A stretch of 21,720 bases of DNA from NCBI GenBank assembly GCA_934376945.1, contig CAKRPI010000031.1, positions 1-21,720 of the forward strand, in the 5' to 3' direction. Under the pieces are notes generated by a model, which saw nothing but the letters and a program-made list of their open reading frames with translations, had not been told where the DNA came from and did no database searches. The stretch is from an uncultured Lachnospiraceae bacterium. Lineage in GTDB: Bacteria > Bacillota > Clostridia > Lachnospirales > Lachnospiraceae. Numbering within the stretch: the first letter of the stretch is position 1; each line of letters starts with the position of its first letter. Below are positions 14,959-21,720 of this stretch, piece by piece. The position numbers and the translations under genes were made by a program.

Positions 14959-16047
14959 TCAATACTCCTGATTTTCCATGTATTTCATGTACTTGACTAC
15001 CATTAATGCAATCTTAAATGTGATTGCATCCTCAAATACACGCAGATCAAGTCCTGTCGACTTCTGAAGCTTATCAAGACGATATACCAGCGTATTCCGG
15101 TGAATATACAGCTGTCTTGATGTCTCTGATACATTCAGGCTGTTTTCGAAAAATTTATTGATCGTAACCAGTGTCTCTTCATCAAAATCATCCGGTGATT
15201 TCCCATCAAAAATTTCACGGATAAACATTTTGCAAAGCGGGATCGGAAGCTGATAGATCAGACGGCCGATGCCAAGTGAGCTGTAGGCGATGATCTGACG
15301 CTCTGAGAAAAAGATTTTTCCGACATTAAGCGCCATCCGCGCTTCCTTGTACGATCTGGAAACCTCTTTGATCTCGCCAACCACTGTGCCGTATGCGATC
15401 AGCGAACTCTTTTTCTTTTCTTCCCCAAGGGAATCAAGCACCATTTCCGCAATATGATCCATCTCTGCGCTTCCATCCTGCGGTGCGAGCTCCTTGACTA
15501 CAATGATGCTCTTTTCATCCACAGCAGTAATAAAGTCACCTGATTTGGAACCAAACAGACCTCGGACGGTCTCCAGCGAATTATTTTCTTTTTCATGGCT
15601 GATCTCCAATATAAATACCACACGACGCGCTTCCGTGTCAATATGCAGTTTTTTCGCCCGATTGTAAATATCCACAAGCAGCAGATTATCCAGAAGAAGA
15701 TTCTTGATAAAATTATCCTTATCAAAGCGCTCCTTGTAAGCAACCAGAAGATTCTGGATCTGGAACGCCGCCATCCTTCCTACCATATGGACATCATCGC
15801 TGTTCCCGTTTGCCAGAAGTACATACTCCAGCTGATGCTCATCAAACACCTTAAAAAACTGGCAGCCCGATACTACCTGGCTGTCTGCCGGAGACTCTGC
15901 AAAGCTAAGCACCGAATTCCGAAAGCCCTCTGCCTCCGGAAAAGTCGTTGCCAGCATAATTCCTTCCGTATCGAGCACGCAAAGATCTACCCGGCTGATC
16001 GCCTTCAGTCCATCTAATGTCGTCTGTAAAACCTGATTTGAAATCAC
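14959..16047 (-). CDS. CdaR/PucR-type transcriptional regulator
   Basis: A 362-residue regulator. I place the start at GTG 16047, which has AAGGAGG eight bases upstream and gives the N-terminus ISNQVLQTTLDGLKAI typical of this family; a frame to 16113 adds 22 unlikely residues. Residues 1-125 look like the sugar-diacid recognition domain of CdaR. The middle (about 140-270) resembles a GGDEF-like fold seen in PucR relatives. The C-terminal helix-turn-helix at about 300-355 has SETSRQLYIHRNTLVYRLDKL. Relatives control use of glycerate, sugar acids or purines. No catabolic genes are adjacent, so the target is unknown. It has its own sigma-A promoter. Confidence 0.88.
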   Translation of the reverse strand: MISNQVLQTTLDGLKAISRVDLCVLDTEGIMLATTFPEAEGFRNSVLSFAESPADSQVVSGCQFFKVFDEHQLEYVLLANGNSDDVHMVGRMAAFQIQNLLVAYKERFDKDNFIKNLLLDNLLLVDIYNRAKKLHIDTEARRVVFILEISHEKENNSLETVRGLFGSKSGDFITAVDEKSIIVVKELAPQDGSAEMDHIAEMVLDSLGEEKKKSSLIAYGTVVGEIKEVSRSYKEARMALNVGKIFFSERQIIAYSSLGIGRLIYQLPIPLCKMFIREIFDGKSPDDFDEETLVTINKFFENSLNVSETSRQLYIHRNTLVYRLDKLQKSTGLDLRVFEDAITFKIALMVVKYMKYMENQEY

Positions 16048-16157
16048 AATCCCATCCTCCTTCTCTGCTGCCCTGCTGGCTTCCCCCCGTAACTTTGGCC
16101 AGTCAAAATGCACGATTATTCTAATTTCGGTCCTCGCATTATCGCGTAACTGGTATT

Positions 16158-16186
16158 ATTTTAATATATGTATCAAAAAAAATCAA
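16158..16186 (-). promoter_or_regulatory. sigma-A promoter of the CdaR-like gene
   Basis: On the minus strand TTGATT (16181-16186), 17-base spacer, TAAAAT (16158-16163). The start is expected near 16150, giving a leader of about 100 bases. Confidence 0.7.
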
Positions 16187-16417
16187 TCATTATTGTGAAC
16201 TTTTACTAAGCATCCCCTGATTTCCTTTCTTCCCTCGTTCACATTTTATTCATGAATCTTTCAAGAATTCTTCAAGAAGCTCTCACGTTTTTTTCACTTC
16301 TTTTTTTTATACTGTCATTACATTAAGAAATACAAAAGAGAAACCAAGATTTCTCAGTCAAACTTTTAAAATTCTATATGCTTACAAGTTTTATTTTGAT
16401 AAACTTTTTCATAATAC
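16187..16417. other. gene-free AT-rich stretch
   Basis: Part of the 589-base gap between the CdaR-like and glutamine synthetase genes. I see no plausible gene. It holds a perfect 10-bp palindrome AAGAATTCTT near 16263, a TATACT that could be a plus-strand -10 near 16310, and the inverted repeat GAGAAA/TTTCTC near 16340. A small RNA between here and the hairpins at 16418 or 16471 is possible but unsupported. Confidence 0.4.
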
Positions 16418-16436
16418 GCCAGGTCTTTTACCTGGC
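16418..16436. other. perfect 7-bp hairpin without U-tract
   Basis: GCCAGGT and ACCTGGC around CTTTT. Neither strand has a run of Ts directly after it, so it is a doubtful terminator. Confidence 0.4.
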
Positions 16437-16470
16437 ATCCTCCCTTTCTTCTTTTTATTTTACAAAAAAA

Positions 16471-16489
16471 GCTTCGCCGGCCGCGAAGC
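16471..16489. terminator. bidirectional intrinsic terminator
   Basis: GCTTCGC and GCGAAGC around CGGCC, with AAAAAAA before and CCTTTTTT after, so it works on both strands. On the minus strand it is a second barrier after the glutamine synthetase gene. Confidence 0.85.
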
Positions 16490-16573
16490 CTTTTTTGTAT
16501 TCTTTTTTGCCTGCTTCCTCTGAATCATTCCGTTTTTCACTCACAGGATCCTCTGTTCTTCGAAACAGAAAAA

Positions 16574-16598
16574 GGCTCCGGAGCTTTCGCCCGGAACC
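16574..16598. terminator. intrinsic terminator of the glutamine synthetase gene
   Basis: GGCTCCGG and CCGGAACC form a stem with one mismatch; the minus strand continues into TTTTTCTG and the plus strand into TTTTTTG. It lies 39 bases past the stop at 16637. Confidence 0.85.
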
Positions 16599-16636
16599 TT
16601 TTTTGATTAACCAGTATCTTATTAACAGCTTTCTCT

Positions 16637-18748
16637 TCAGACCTCAAACAGCAGATCGCCATAAGACGGCATCGGCCACATCTCTTTGTCCACAATCATT
16701 TCCAGCTTATCCACCGGTGCACGAAGCTCGCTCATTGCCACTGTGACAACATCGTGGAAGAATCTTGCCTGCTCCACTCCTTCTGCCTTTCCTGCAGCCT
16801 CTTCTGTGACATCGATCAGTTTTGCAAGTGCTACCTTCGTATCAGAAAGCAGTGCGCTCGTCTCATTGAGCAGTTCCACCTGTACGGAAGCCTCTGCGCC
16901 GGCCTTTACGACTGCATTTACCGTATCTGCCAGACTTCTGGTATACTTAATGACTGCCGGAATGATCTGCTTGCTTGCCATATCGATCATCGCACGTGCT
17001 TCAATATTGATCGCCTTGGAGTAGTTCTCATATTTTACTTCTACACGGGATTCAAGCTCTGCCTTCGTAAATACACCGTACTTGCCGAACATAGCAATCG
17101 CTTTATCTGTCACAAGTGCCGGAATTGCATCTACCATAGACTTGATGTTCGGAAGACCTCTGCGTTCTGCCTCAGCCACCCACTCATCGGAATAACCATT
17201 TCCGTCAAATACAATACGCTGATGATCACTCGCATACTGCTTGATCAGATCATGCACTGCCATATCAAAATCTTCTGCTTTTTCCAGAATATCACATGCA
17301 TCAGAGAATGCTTCTGCCACGATCGTATTCAGCACGATATTCGGGGATGCAATGGAATCTCTTGATCCTACCATACGGAACTCAAACTTATTTCCGGTAA
17401 ATGCAAACGGTGACGTACGGTTACGGTCAGTAGCATCCTTTGCCAGATCCGGAAGCGTCTTAACACCAGTCTCAAGCACGCCTCCCTTTAAGGAATGTGT
17501 TGCTTCACCAACACTGATCAGCTGTGACATAACGTCCTGCAGCTGCTCTCCAAGGAAAACAGAGATAATGGCTGGCGGTGCCTCGTTTGCTCCCAGTCTG
17601 TGGTCATTGCCCGGATCTGCAGCGGATTCGCGCAGCAGATCTGCATGCTCATCGACTGCTTTGAGAATACAGGTCAGCACCAGAAGAAACTGTATATTCT
17701 CATGCGGTGTCTTGCCCGGCTCCAGAAGATTGATGCCGTCATCCGTTGTCAGTGACCAGTTATTGTGTTTACCGGAACCATTCACACCTGCAAACGGCTT
17801 TTCATGAAGCAGACACTTCAGTCCGTGCTGGCATGCTACTCTTTTCAAGGTCTGCATAACGATCTGATTATGATCCACTGCAACATTTGCTTCTGCGTAG
17901 ATCGGTGCCAGCTCATGCTGTGCAGGTGCCACCTCATTATGCTGTGTCTTTGCGGTAACGCCAAGCTTCCACAGCTCTATATTTACATCCTTCATAAAGG
18001 ATGCGATTCTCTGACGGATGGTTCCGAAATAATGATCGTCCAGCTCCTGGCCCTTCGGCGGCATTGCTCCGAACAGCGTACGGCCGGTAAAGATCAGGTC
18101 TTTTCTCTTAAGGAATTTTTCGGCATCTACCAGGAAATACTCCTGCTCCGGTCCGACAGACGGAGTTACCTTTGTAGAAGTCGTGTTGCCGAACAGCTTC
18201 AGAAGTCTTAAAGACTGTTTGTTGATCGCTTCCATGGAACGAAGAAGCGGTGTCTTCTGGTCAAGGGCTTCTCCTGTGTAAGAGCAGAATGCCGTCGGGA
18301 TGCAAAGCGTTCCGCCTGCAGCATCATGACGTACAAATGCCGGTGAAGTGCAGTCCCAGGCTGTATAGCCTCTTGCCTCAAACGTTGCTCTTAAGCCACC
18401 TGACGGAAAAGAGGATGCATCCGGCTCACCTTTGATCAGCTCTTTACCGGAAAACTCCATCAGAATTGTGCCGTCTTCCCTTGGCGCCGTAATAAAGGAA
18501 TCATGTTTTTCAGCGGTAACGCCGGTCAGCGGCTGAAACCAATGCGTATAGTGGGTTGCCCCCTTCTCAATTGCCCAGTCCTTCATCACTGCTGCAATAA
18601 TATCTGCTGTCGCGAGGTCAAGCTCTTTTCCTTCTTCAATGGTCTTTCTCAAAGCCCGATATACTTTTTTCGGAAGGCGTTCCTGCATTACTTTGTCCGT
18701 AAATACATCTTCACCGAAGATGTCCGCTACATTGAAATATTCGCTCAT
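16637..18748 (-). CDS. glnN: Glutamine synthetase type III
   Basis: A 703-residue glutamine synthetase of the large GSIII class, which makes glutamine from glutamate, ammonia and ATP. Length fits GSIII (about 700, against about 450 for GSI). Characteristic segments are [20 protein letters not shown], the Glu-containing [30 protein letters not shown], and [19 protein letters not shown], with the catalytic core in the middle and a long helical C-terminus. Start ATG 18748 has AGGAGAGG just upstream; a 27-residue upstream extension is probably not translated. It is a single-gene unit with its own promoter, a 5' hairpin and a strong terminator. Confidence 0.96.
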   Translation of the reverse strand: MSEYFNVADIFGEDVFTDKVMQERLPKKVYRALRKTIEEGKELDLATADIIAAVMKDWAIEKGATHYTHWFQPLTGVTAEKHDSFITAPREDGTILMEFSGKELIKGEPDASSFPSGGLRATFEARGYTAWDCTSPAFVRHDAAGGTLCIPTAFCSYTGEALDQKTPLLRSMEAINKQSLRLLKLFGNTTSTKVTPSVGPEQEYFLVDAEKFLKRKDLIFTGRTLFGAMPPKGQELDDHYFGTIRQRIASFMKDVNIELWKLGVTAKTQHNEVAPAQHELAPIYAEANVAVDHNQIVMQTLKRVACQHGLKCLLHEKPFAGVNGSGKHNNWSLTTDDGINLLEPGKTPHENIQFLLVLTCILKAVDEHADLLRESAADPGNDHRLGANEAPPAIISVFLGEQLQDVMSQLISVGEATHSLKGGVLETGVKTLPDLAKDATDRNRTSPFAFTGNKFEFRMVGSRDSIASPNIVLNTIVAEAFSDACDILEKAEDFDMAVHDLIKQYASDHQRIVFDGNGYSDEWVAEAERRGLPNIKSMVDAIPALVTDKAIAMFGKYGVFTKAELESRVEVKYENYSKAINIEARAMIDMASKQIIPAVIKYTRSLADTVNAVVKAGAEASVQVELLNETSALLSDTKVALAKLIDVTEEAAGKAEGVEQARFFHDVVTVAMSELRAPVDKLEMIVDKEMWPMPSYGDLLFEV

Positions 18749-18852
18749 GTCCTCTCCTCTTTCCTTCTGTAATATTATTTTTCCTGCCATATGAGCCTGC
18801 ATAAGACTGCATGATCGTACACACATCATAATCTAACCTATATAGCAAAAGA

Positions 18853-18885
18853 GGGCGTTCCATAACGCAATATTACGGAACACCC
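18853..18885 (-). promoter_or_regulatory. 5' leader hairpin of glnN, possible attenuator
   Basis: On the mRNA strand GGGTGTTCCGTAA pairs with TTATGGAACGCCC; G-U pairs make 13 continuous base pairs. CTCTTTTGC follows. With a start near 18893 the hairpin sits at the very 5' end of the transcript. Confidence 0.5.
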
Positions 18886-18892
18886 TTGTTCT

Positions 18893-18908
18893 GAGTACTA
18901 AAATACTC
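18893..18908. promoter_or_regulatory. palindrome overlapping the glnN -10 box
   Basis: GAGTA and TACTC separated by six bases, covering the -10 at 18900-18905. It is placed where a repressor would block transcription. It does not match the Bacillus GlnR site. Confidence 0.35.
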
Positions 18909-18928
18909 TCTTTTCTTTGAAATTGCAA
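18900..18928 (-). promoter_or_regulatory. sigma-A promoter of glnN
   Basis: On the minus strand TTGCAA (18923-18928), 17-base spacer, TATTTT (18900-18905). It lies between the permease stop and the glnN start, so glnN is separate from the transporter operon. Confidence 0.6.
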
Positions 18929-18945
18929 GTGCCTTTTTCTTTTTT

Positions 18946-18976
18946 GGTATATTTTCCAAATTTCAAAAAATATACC
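18946..18976. terminator. 10-bp AT-rich inverted repeat after the sugar permease gene
   Basis: GGTATATTTT and AAAATATACC are perfect arms with an 11-base gap, 22 bases after the permease stop. No T run follows on the minus strand, so termination would be weak; a protein site is an alternative. Confidence 0.4.
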
Positions 18977-18997
18977 CTGCTTTTCTATTCACTTTGT

Positions 18998-20170
18998 TTA
19001 TTCGGATTTCTTTTTGCTGACTACATCGAAGATAACGGCTGCCAGAAGCACAAGCCCCTTTACCACCTTCTGCATGTTCTGGTCTGTACCCATAATGGAC
19101 ATACCCTGGTTGATGATACCCATAAGAACTGCTCCGACGATAACACCAGGAACCGTTCCGACTCCACCGTATGCAGAAGCTCCTCCGATGAAGCAGGAAC
19201 CGATCGCATCCATCTCGTAGTTCTGTCCATAGGTTGGCTGTGCACTCGTCAGACGTGCGATTGTCAGCATACCTGCCAGTGCTGCAAGAAATCCCATATT
19301 CGTATAAGCAATAAAATATACCATATCCGTATTGATACCGGAAAGCTTTGTTGCCTTTTCATTTCCGCCAACTGCATAGAAATAACGTCCTACTGTCGTC
19401 TTGCTCGTGATATAACCATAAACAAGCACCACGATCAATACCCATACAAGAGAGGTCGGGATTCCTTTGTGCTGTGCAAGCTTCATGGTGACAAATAGAA
19501 TCACTGTACAAATCACAAGCATCTTCGCATACATGGCACCGACATTTCCCGTCTCATACCCCTTCTTCACACGGTTCATATGGCCACGTACCGTAATAAA
19601 TATGTAAGCAACACAGGCGATCACTCCAACTGCCAGTGCCACACGGTTCAGTCCGTCTCCTCCAAGAAAATCCGGAACGTAGCAATTTGCACCGCCGCCG
19701 AACAGCTTGATAAACGCTTCTGACTTGATCGGCAGTGTCTGTCCGCCAAGTACTACGTTGGAAAGACCACGGAATACCAGCATGCCCGACAGCGTTACGA
19801 TGAACGGAGGAATGCGCAGAAATGCGATCCAGAATGCCTGCCATGCACCGATCACCGCACCGAGCAGCAGCATCAATACAACAGAAATACCAACCGGAAG
19901 GTGCATTTTCTCCATCATGACACCGCCGACTGCTCCGACAAAGCATACTACAGAGCCGACAGACAGGTCAATGTTTCCTCCGGTCAGGATACACAGCAGC
20001 ATACCGGTCGCCAGTACAAATACGTATGCATTCTGTGAAATGAGGTTGGTAATATTCTGCGGCAGAAGGATCTTGCCCTGTGTGCCCCAGGTAAAAAATA
20101 TCGTTACGAGAAACAGTACGATAATCATCGTATATTTTTGAATTCCTGTTTTCAATTTTGCTTTATCCAT
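18998..20170 (-). CDS. gguB: sugar ABC transporter permease (GguB/MmsB-like)
   Basis: A 390-residue integral membrane permease of the ribose/xylose/galactose class, about ten membrane helices. Recognisable are TWGTQGKILLPQNITNLISQ, LCILTGGNIDLSVGSVVCF, and the C-terminal GSCFIGGASAYGGVGTVPGV coupling region. I chose ATG 20170 with GGAGAG close upstream; a frame to 20218 adds 16 residues without support. It pairs with the ATPase gene 96 bases upstream. The family I recognise (ChvE-GguAB, also called MmsAB) takes up several monosaccharides; the exact sugar cannot be told, and the binding protein gene would lie beyond the right edge. Confidence 0.88.
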   Translation of the reverse strand: MDKAKLKTGIQKYTMIIVLFLVTIFFTWGTQGKILLPQNITNLISQNAYVFVLATGMLLCILTGGNIDLSVGSVVCFVGAVGGVMMEKMHLPVGISVVLMLLLGAVIGAWQAFWIAFLRIPPFIVTLSGMLVFRGLSNVVLGGQTLPIKSEAFIKLFGGGANCYVPDFLGGDGLNRVALAVGVIACVAYIFITVRGHMNRVKKGYETGNVGAMYAKMLVICTVILFVTMKLAQHKGIPTSLVWVLIVVLVYGYITSKTTVGRYFYAVGGNEKATKLSGINTDMVYFIAYTNMGFLAALAGMLTIARLTSAQPTYGQNYEMDAIGSCFIGGASAYGGVGTVPGVIVGAVLMGIINQGMSIMGTDQNMQKVVKGLVLLAAVIFDVVSKKKSE

Positions 20171-20235
20171 TTTGCTCTCCTTTTCCGAGTAAAGCGGGTG
20201 TTTCAGTTCCGCTCTCACTCCTTATTTACGAACAG

Positions 20236-20254
20236 GCGGATATTTCAGATCCGC
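20236..20254 (-). other. stem-loop between the transporter genes
   Basis: GCGGAT and ATCCGC with a seven-base loop, just after the ATPase stop at 20267. No T run. Such hairpins between genes often protect the upstream mRNA or lower the level of the downstream part. Confidence 0.45.
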
Positions 20255-20266
20255 TTTGCTGCCTGG

Positions 20267-21720
20267 TTATTTTCGGTCAGATGACCGCAGAATGCAGGAC
20301 ATAATTTTCTCCTGCGATGCCTCCTGCGCACTTAATTCTCCGGCGATCCGCCCCTCGTTCATGACGTAGATACGATCCGACATTCCAAGTACTTCCGGAA
20401 GCTCGGAGGAAATCATGATGACGGATTTGCCCGCTGCCACCAGATCATTGATGATACAGTAAATCTCATACTTTGCGCCGACATCGATACCTCTTGTCGG
20501 TTCATCCAGGATCAGCACGTCTGGATCTGCAAACATCCACTTTGCAAGAAGCACTTTCTGCTGATTACCACCACTTAAGTTTCCGACATTCTGTTCCACC
20601 GTCGGACATTTTGTCTTCAGCTTTTCTTTGTATTCCACCGCTACTGCATATTCCTTGTCTTTATCAATGATTCCCTTCTCACTGACTGCTTCCAGATTTG
20701 CAAGCGTTGTATTCGTCTTAATCGGATTGCTCAGGATCAGTCCGTCCCCTTTTCGGTCCTCGGTCACATACGCAAGCTTATGATGGATCGCATCTCTGGC
20801 ATTTTTCAGATGAACTTCTTTTCCGTCAAGAAACAGCTGTCCGCTGATGTTCGTTCCGTAGCTCTTTCCGAAAATACTCTTTGCCAGTTCAGTACGGCCG
20901 GCTCCCATCAGTCCGGAAATACCAACCACCTCTCCTTTGCGAACCTTGATAGAAACATTATCTACGACCTTACGTTCCGTATAAATCGGATGGTGTACGG
21001 TCCAGTTCTTTACTTCCATATTGACTTCGCCGATCTTCACACCCGGACGCTTCGGGAAGCGGTCTGCGATCTCACGGCCTACCATGCCCCGGATAATCCG
21101 GTCCTCCGAAAAATCATCCACACCCTTTGTCAGCGTCTCGATCGTTGATCCGTCACGGATGACTGTAATCTTATCCGCCACATAAGAAACCTCATTTAAT
21201 TTATGAGAAATAATAATACAGGTCATTCCCTCACGCTTGAATTTCAGAAGCAGATCCAGCAGTGCCTGTGAATCCTGCTCGTTCAAAGAAGAAGTCGGTT
21301 CATCCAGGATCAGAAGCTTTGCATTCTTTGCAAGTGCTTTTGCGATTTCTACAAGCTGCTGCTTGCCGACTCCGATATCCTTGATCAGAGTCCTGGAAGA
21401 CTCCGTAAGTCCTACCTGTCTGATATATTTATCTGCCATTCCATAGGTCTCATCCCAGTTGATGGCAGCTTTTTTTCCACGTTCATTTCCAAGGAACAGG
21501 TTTTCTCCGATCGTCATATACGGAATCAGTGCCAGTTCCTGATGGATAATTACGATACCTTTTCCTTCACTTTGCTTAATATCATGAAACTTACATACTT
21601 CCCCATTGTAAATAATATCACCCGTGTAAGTACCATACGGATATACGCCGGAGAGTACGTTCATCAGAGTCGATTTTCCGGCTCCGTTCTCGCCGACCAG
21701 AGCGTGAATCTCGCCCTCTT
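20267..21720 (-). CDS. gguA: sugar ABC transporter ATP-binding protein (GguA/MmsA-like), N-terminus beyond right edge
   Basis: The frame is open to the right edge, so only about 483 residues are seen. It is a fused double-ABC ATPase. The first domain has Walker [10 protein letters not shown] (bases 21668-21694), [21 protein letters not shown], signature-like [17 protein letters not shown] and Walker [12 protein letters not shown]. The second has a degenerate Walker A ([13 protein letters not shown]), signature [15 protein letters not shown] and [18 protein letters not shown]. This pattern, with the second domain weaker, is typical of monosaccharide importers. It powers uptake with the permease encoded downstream. 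About 25-30 N-terminal residues are probably missing. Confidence 0.93.
   Translation of the reverse strand, partial: EGEIHALVGENGAGKSTLMNVLSGVYPYGTYTGDIIYNGEVCKFHDIKQSEGKGIVIIHQELALIPYMTIGENLFLGNERGKKAAINWDETYGMADKYIRQVGLTESSRTLIKDIGVGKQQLVEIAKALAKNAKLLILDEPTSSLNEQDSQALLDLLLKFKREGMTCIIISHKLNEVSYVADKITVIRDGSTIETLTKGVDDFSEDRIIRGMVGREIADRFPKRPGVKIGEVNMEVKNWTVHHPIYTERKVVDNVSIKVRKGEVVGISGLMGAGRTELAKSIFGKSYGTNISGQLFLDGKEVHLKNARDAIHHKLAYVTEDRKGDGLILSNPIKTNTTLANLEAVSEKGIIDKDKEYAVAVEYKEKLKTKCPTVEQNVGNLSGGNQQKVLLAKWMFADPDVLILDEPTRGIDVGAKYEIYCIINDLVAAGKSVIMISSELPEVLGMSDRIYVMNEGRIAGELSAQEASQEKIMSCILRSSDRK

Noticed and set aside
18749..18829. 27-residue extension of glutamine synthetase
   Set aside because: ATG 18748 has AGGAGAGG and yields the usual GSIII N-terminus.

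Overview
The window looks like a chromosomal segment of a low-to-mid GC Gram-positive anaerobe, most likely Lachnospiraceae (Clostridia). The reasons are strong AGGAGG ribosome binding sites, several extended -10 promoters, a type III glutamine synthetase, a DUF5685/DnaJ/zinc-ribbon cluster, a CdaR-like regulator and a ChvE-type multiple-sugar ABC transporter. Almost all genes lie on the minus strand. Only an AraC-type regulator and mscL are on the plus strand. I see no rRNA, tRNA, insertion sequence, prophage or CRISPR array.

Layout from left to right. (1) 1-1353: a DapF-family epimerase, cut by the left edge, divergent from an AraC regulator. (2) 1260-4781: a DNA repair/nuclease group on the minus strand, made of an SbcD-like phosphoesterase, a short membrane-associated SbcC/YhaN-like ATPase and endonuclease IV. 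Endonuclease IV overlaps the AraC gene tail to tail. (3) 4890-5333: MscL with a zinc-ribbon tail. (4) 5415-7537: a three-gene operon with a clear TTGACA promoter, encoding a membrane zinc-ribbon protein, a DUF5685 protein and a DnaJ-domain protein. (5) 7583-10661: an OmpR-type response regulator and a large sensor kinase, preceded by an unusual leader with six 17-bp tandem repeats and a possible small ORF. (6) 11020-12456: pyruvate kinase, whose leader holds two similar stem-loops. (7) 12721-14826: an S41 protease followed by an RpoD-like protein that lacks sigma region 4. (8) 14959-16047: a CdaR/PucR-type regulator. (9) 16637-18748: glutamine synthetase III with a hairpin at the predicted 5' end of its mRNA. 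(10) 18998-21720: permease and ATPase of a sugar ABC transporter; the ATPase runs off the right edge.

Most of this is housekeeping and core regulation. The least explained parts are the pyk leader with its twin stem-loops, the repeat-rich two-component leader, the truncated sigma-like protein, the Ser-for-Cys DapF homologue, the altered SbcCD-like pair and the DnaJ/DUF5685/zinc-ribbon operon. Several start codons were moved from the longest ORF to internal GTG or ATG codons because a good ribosome binding site sits there. No computation or database search was run; family calls rest on recognised motifs.
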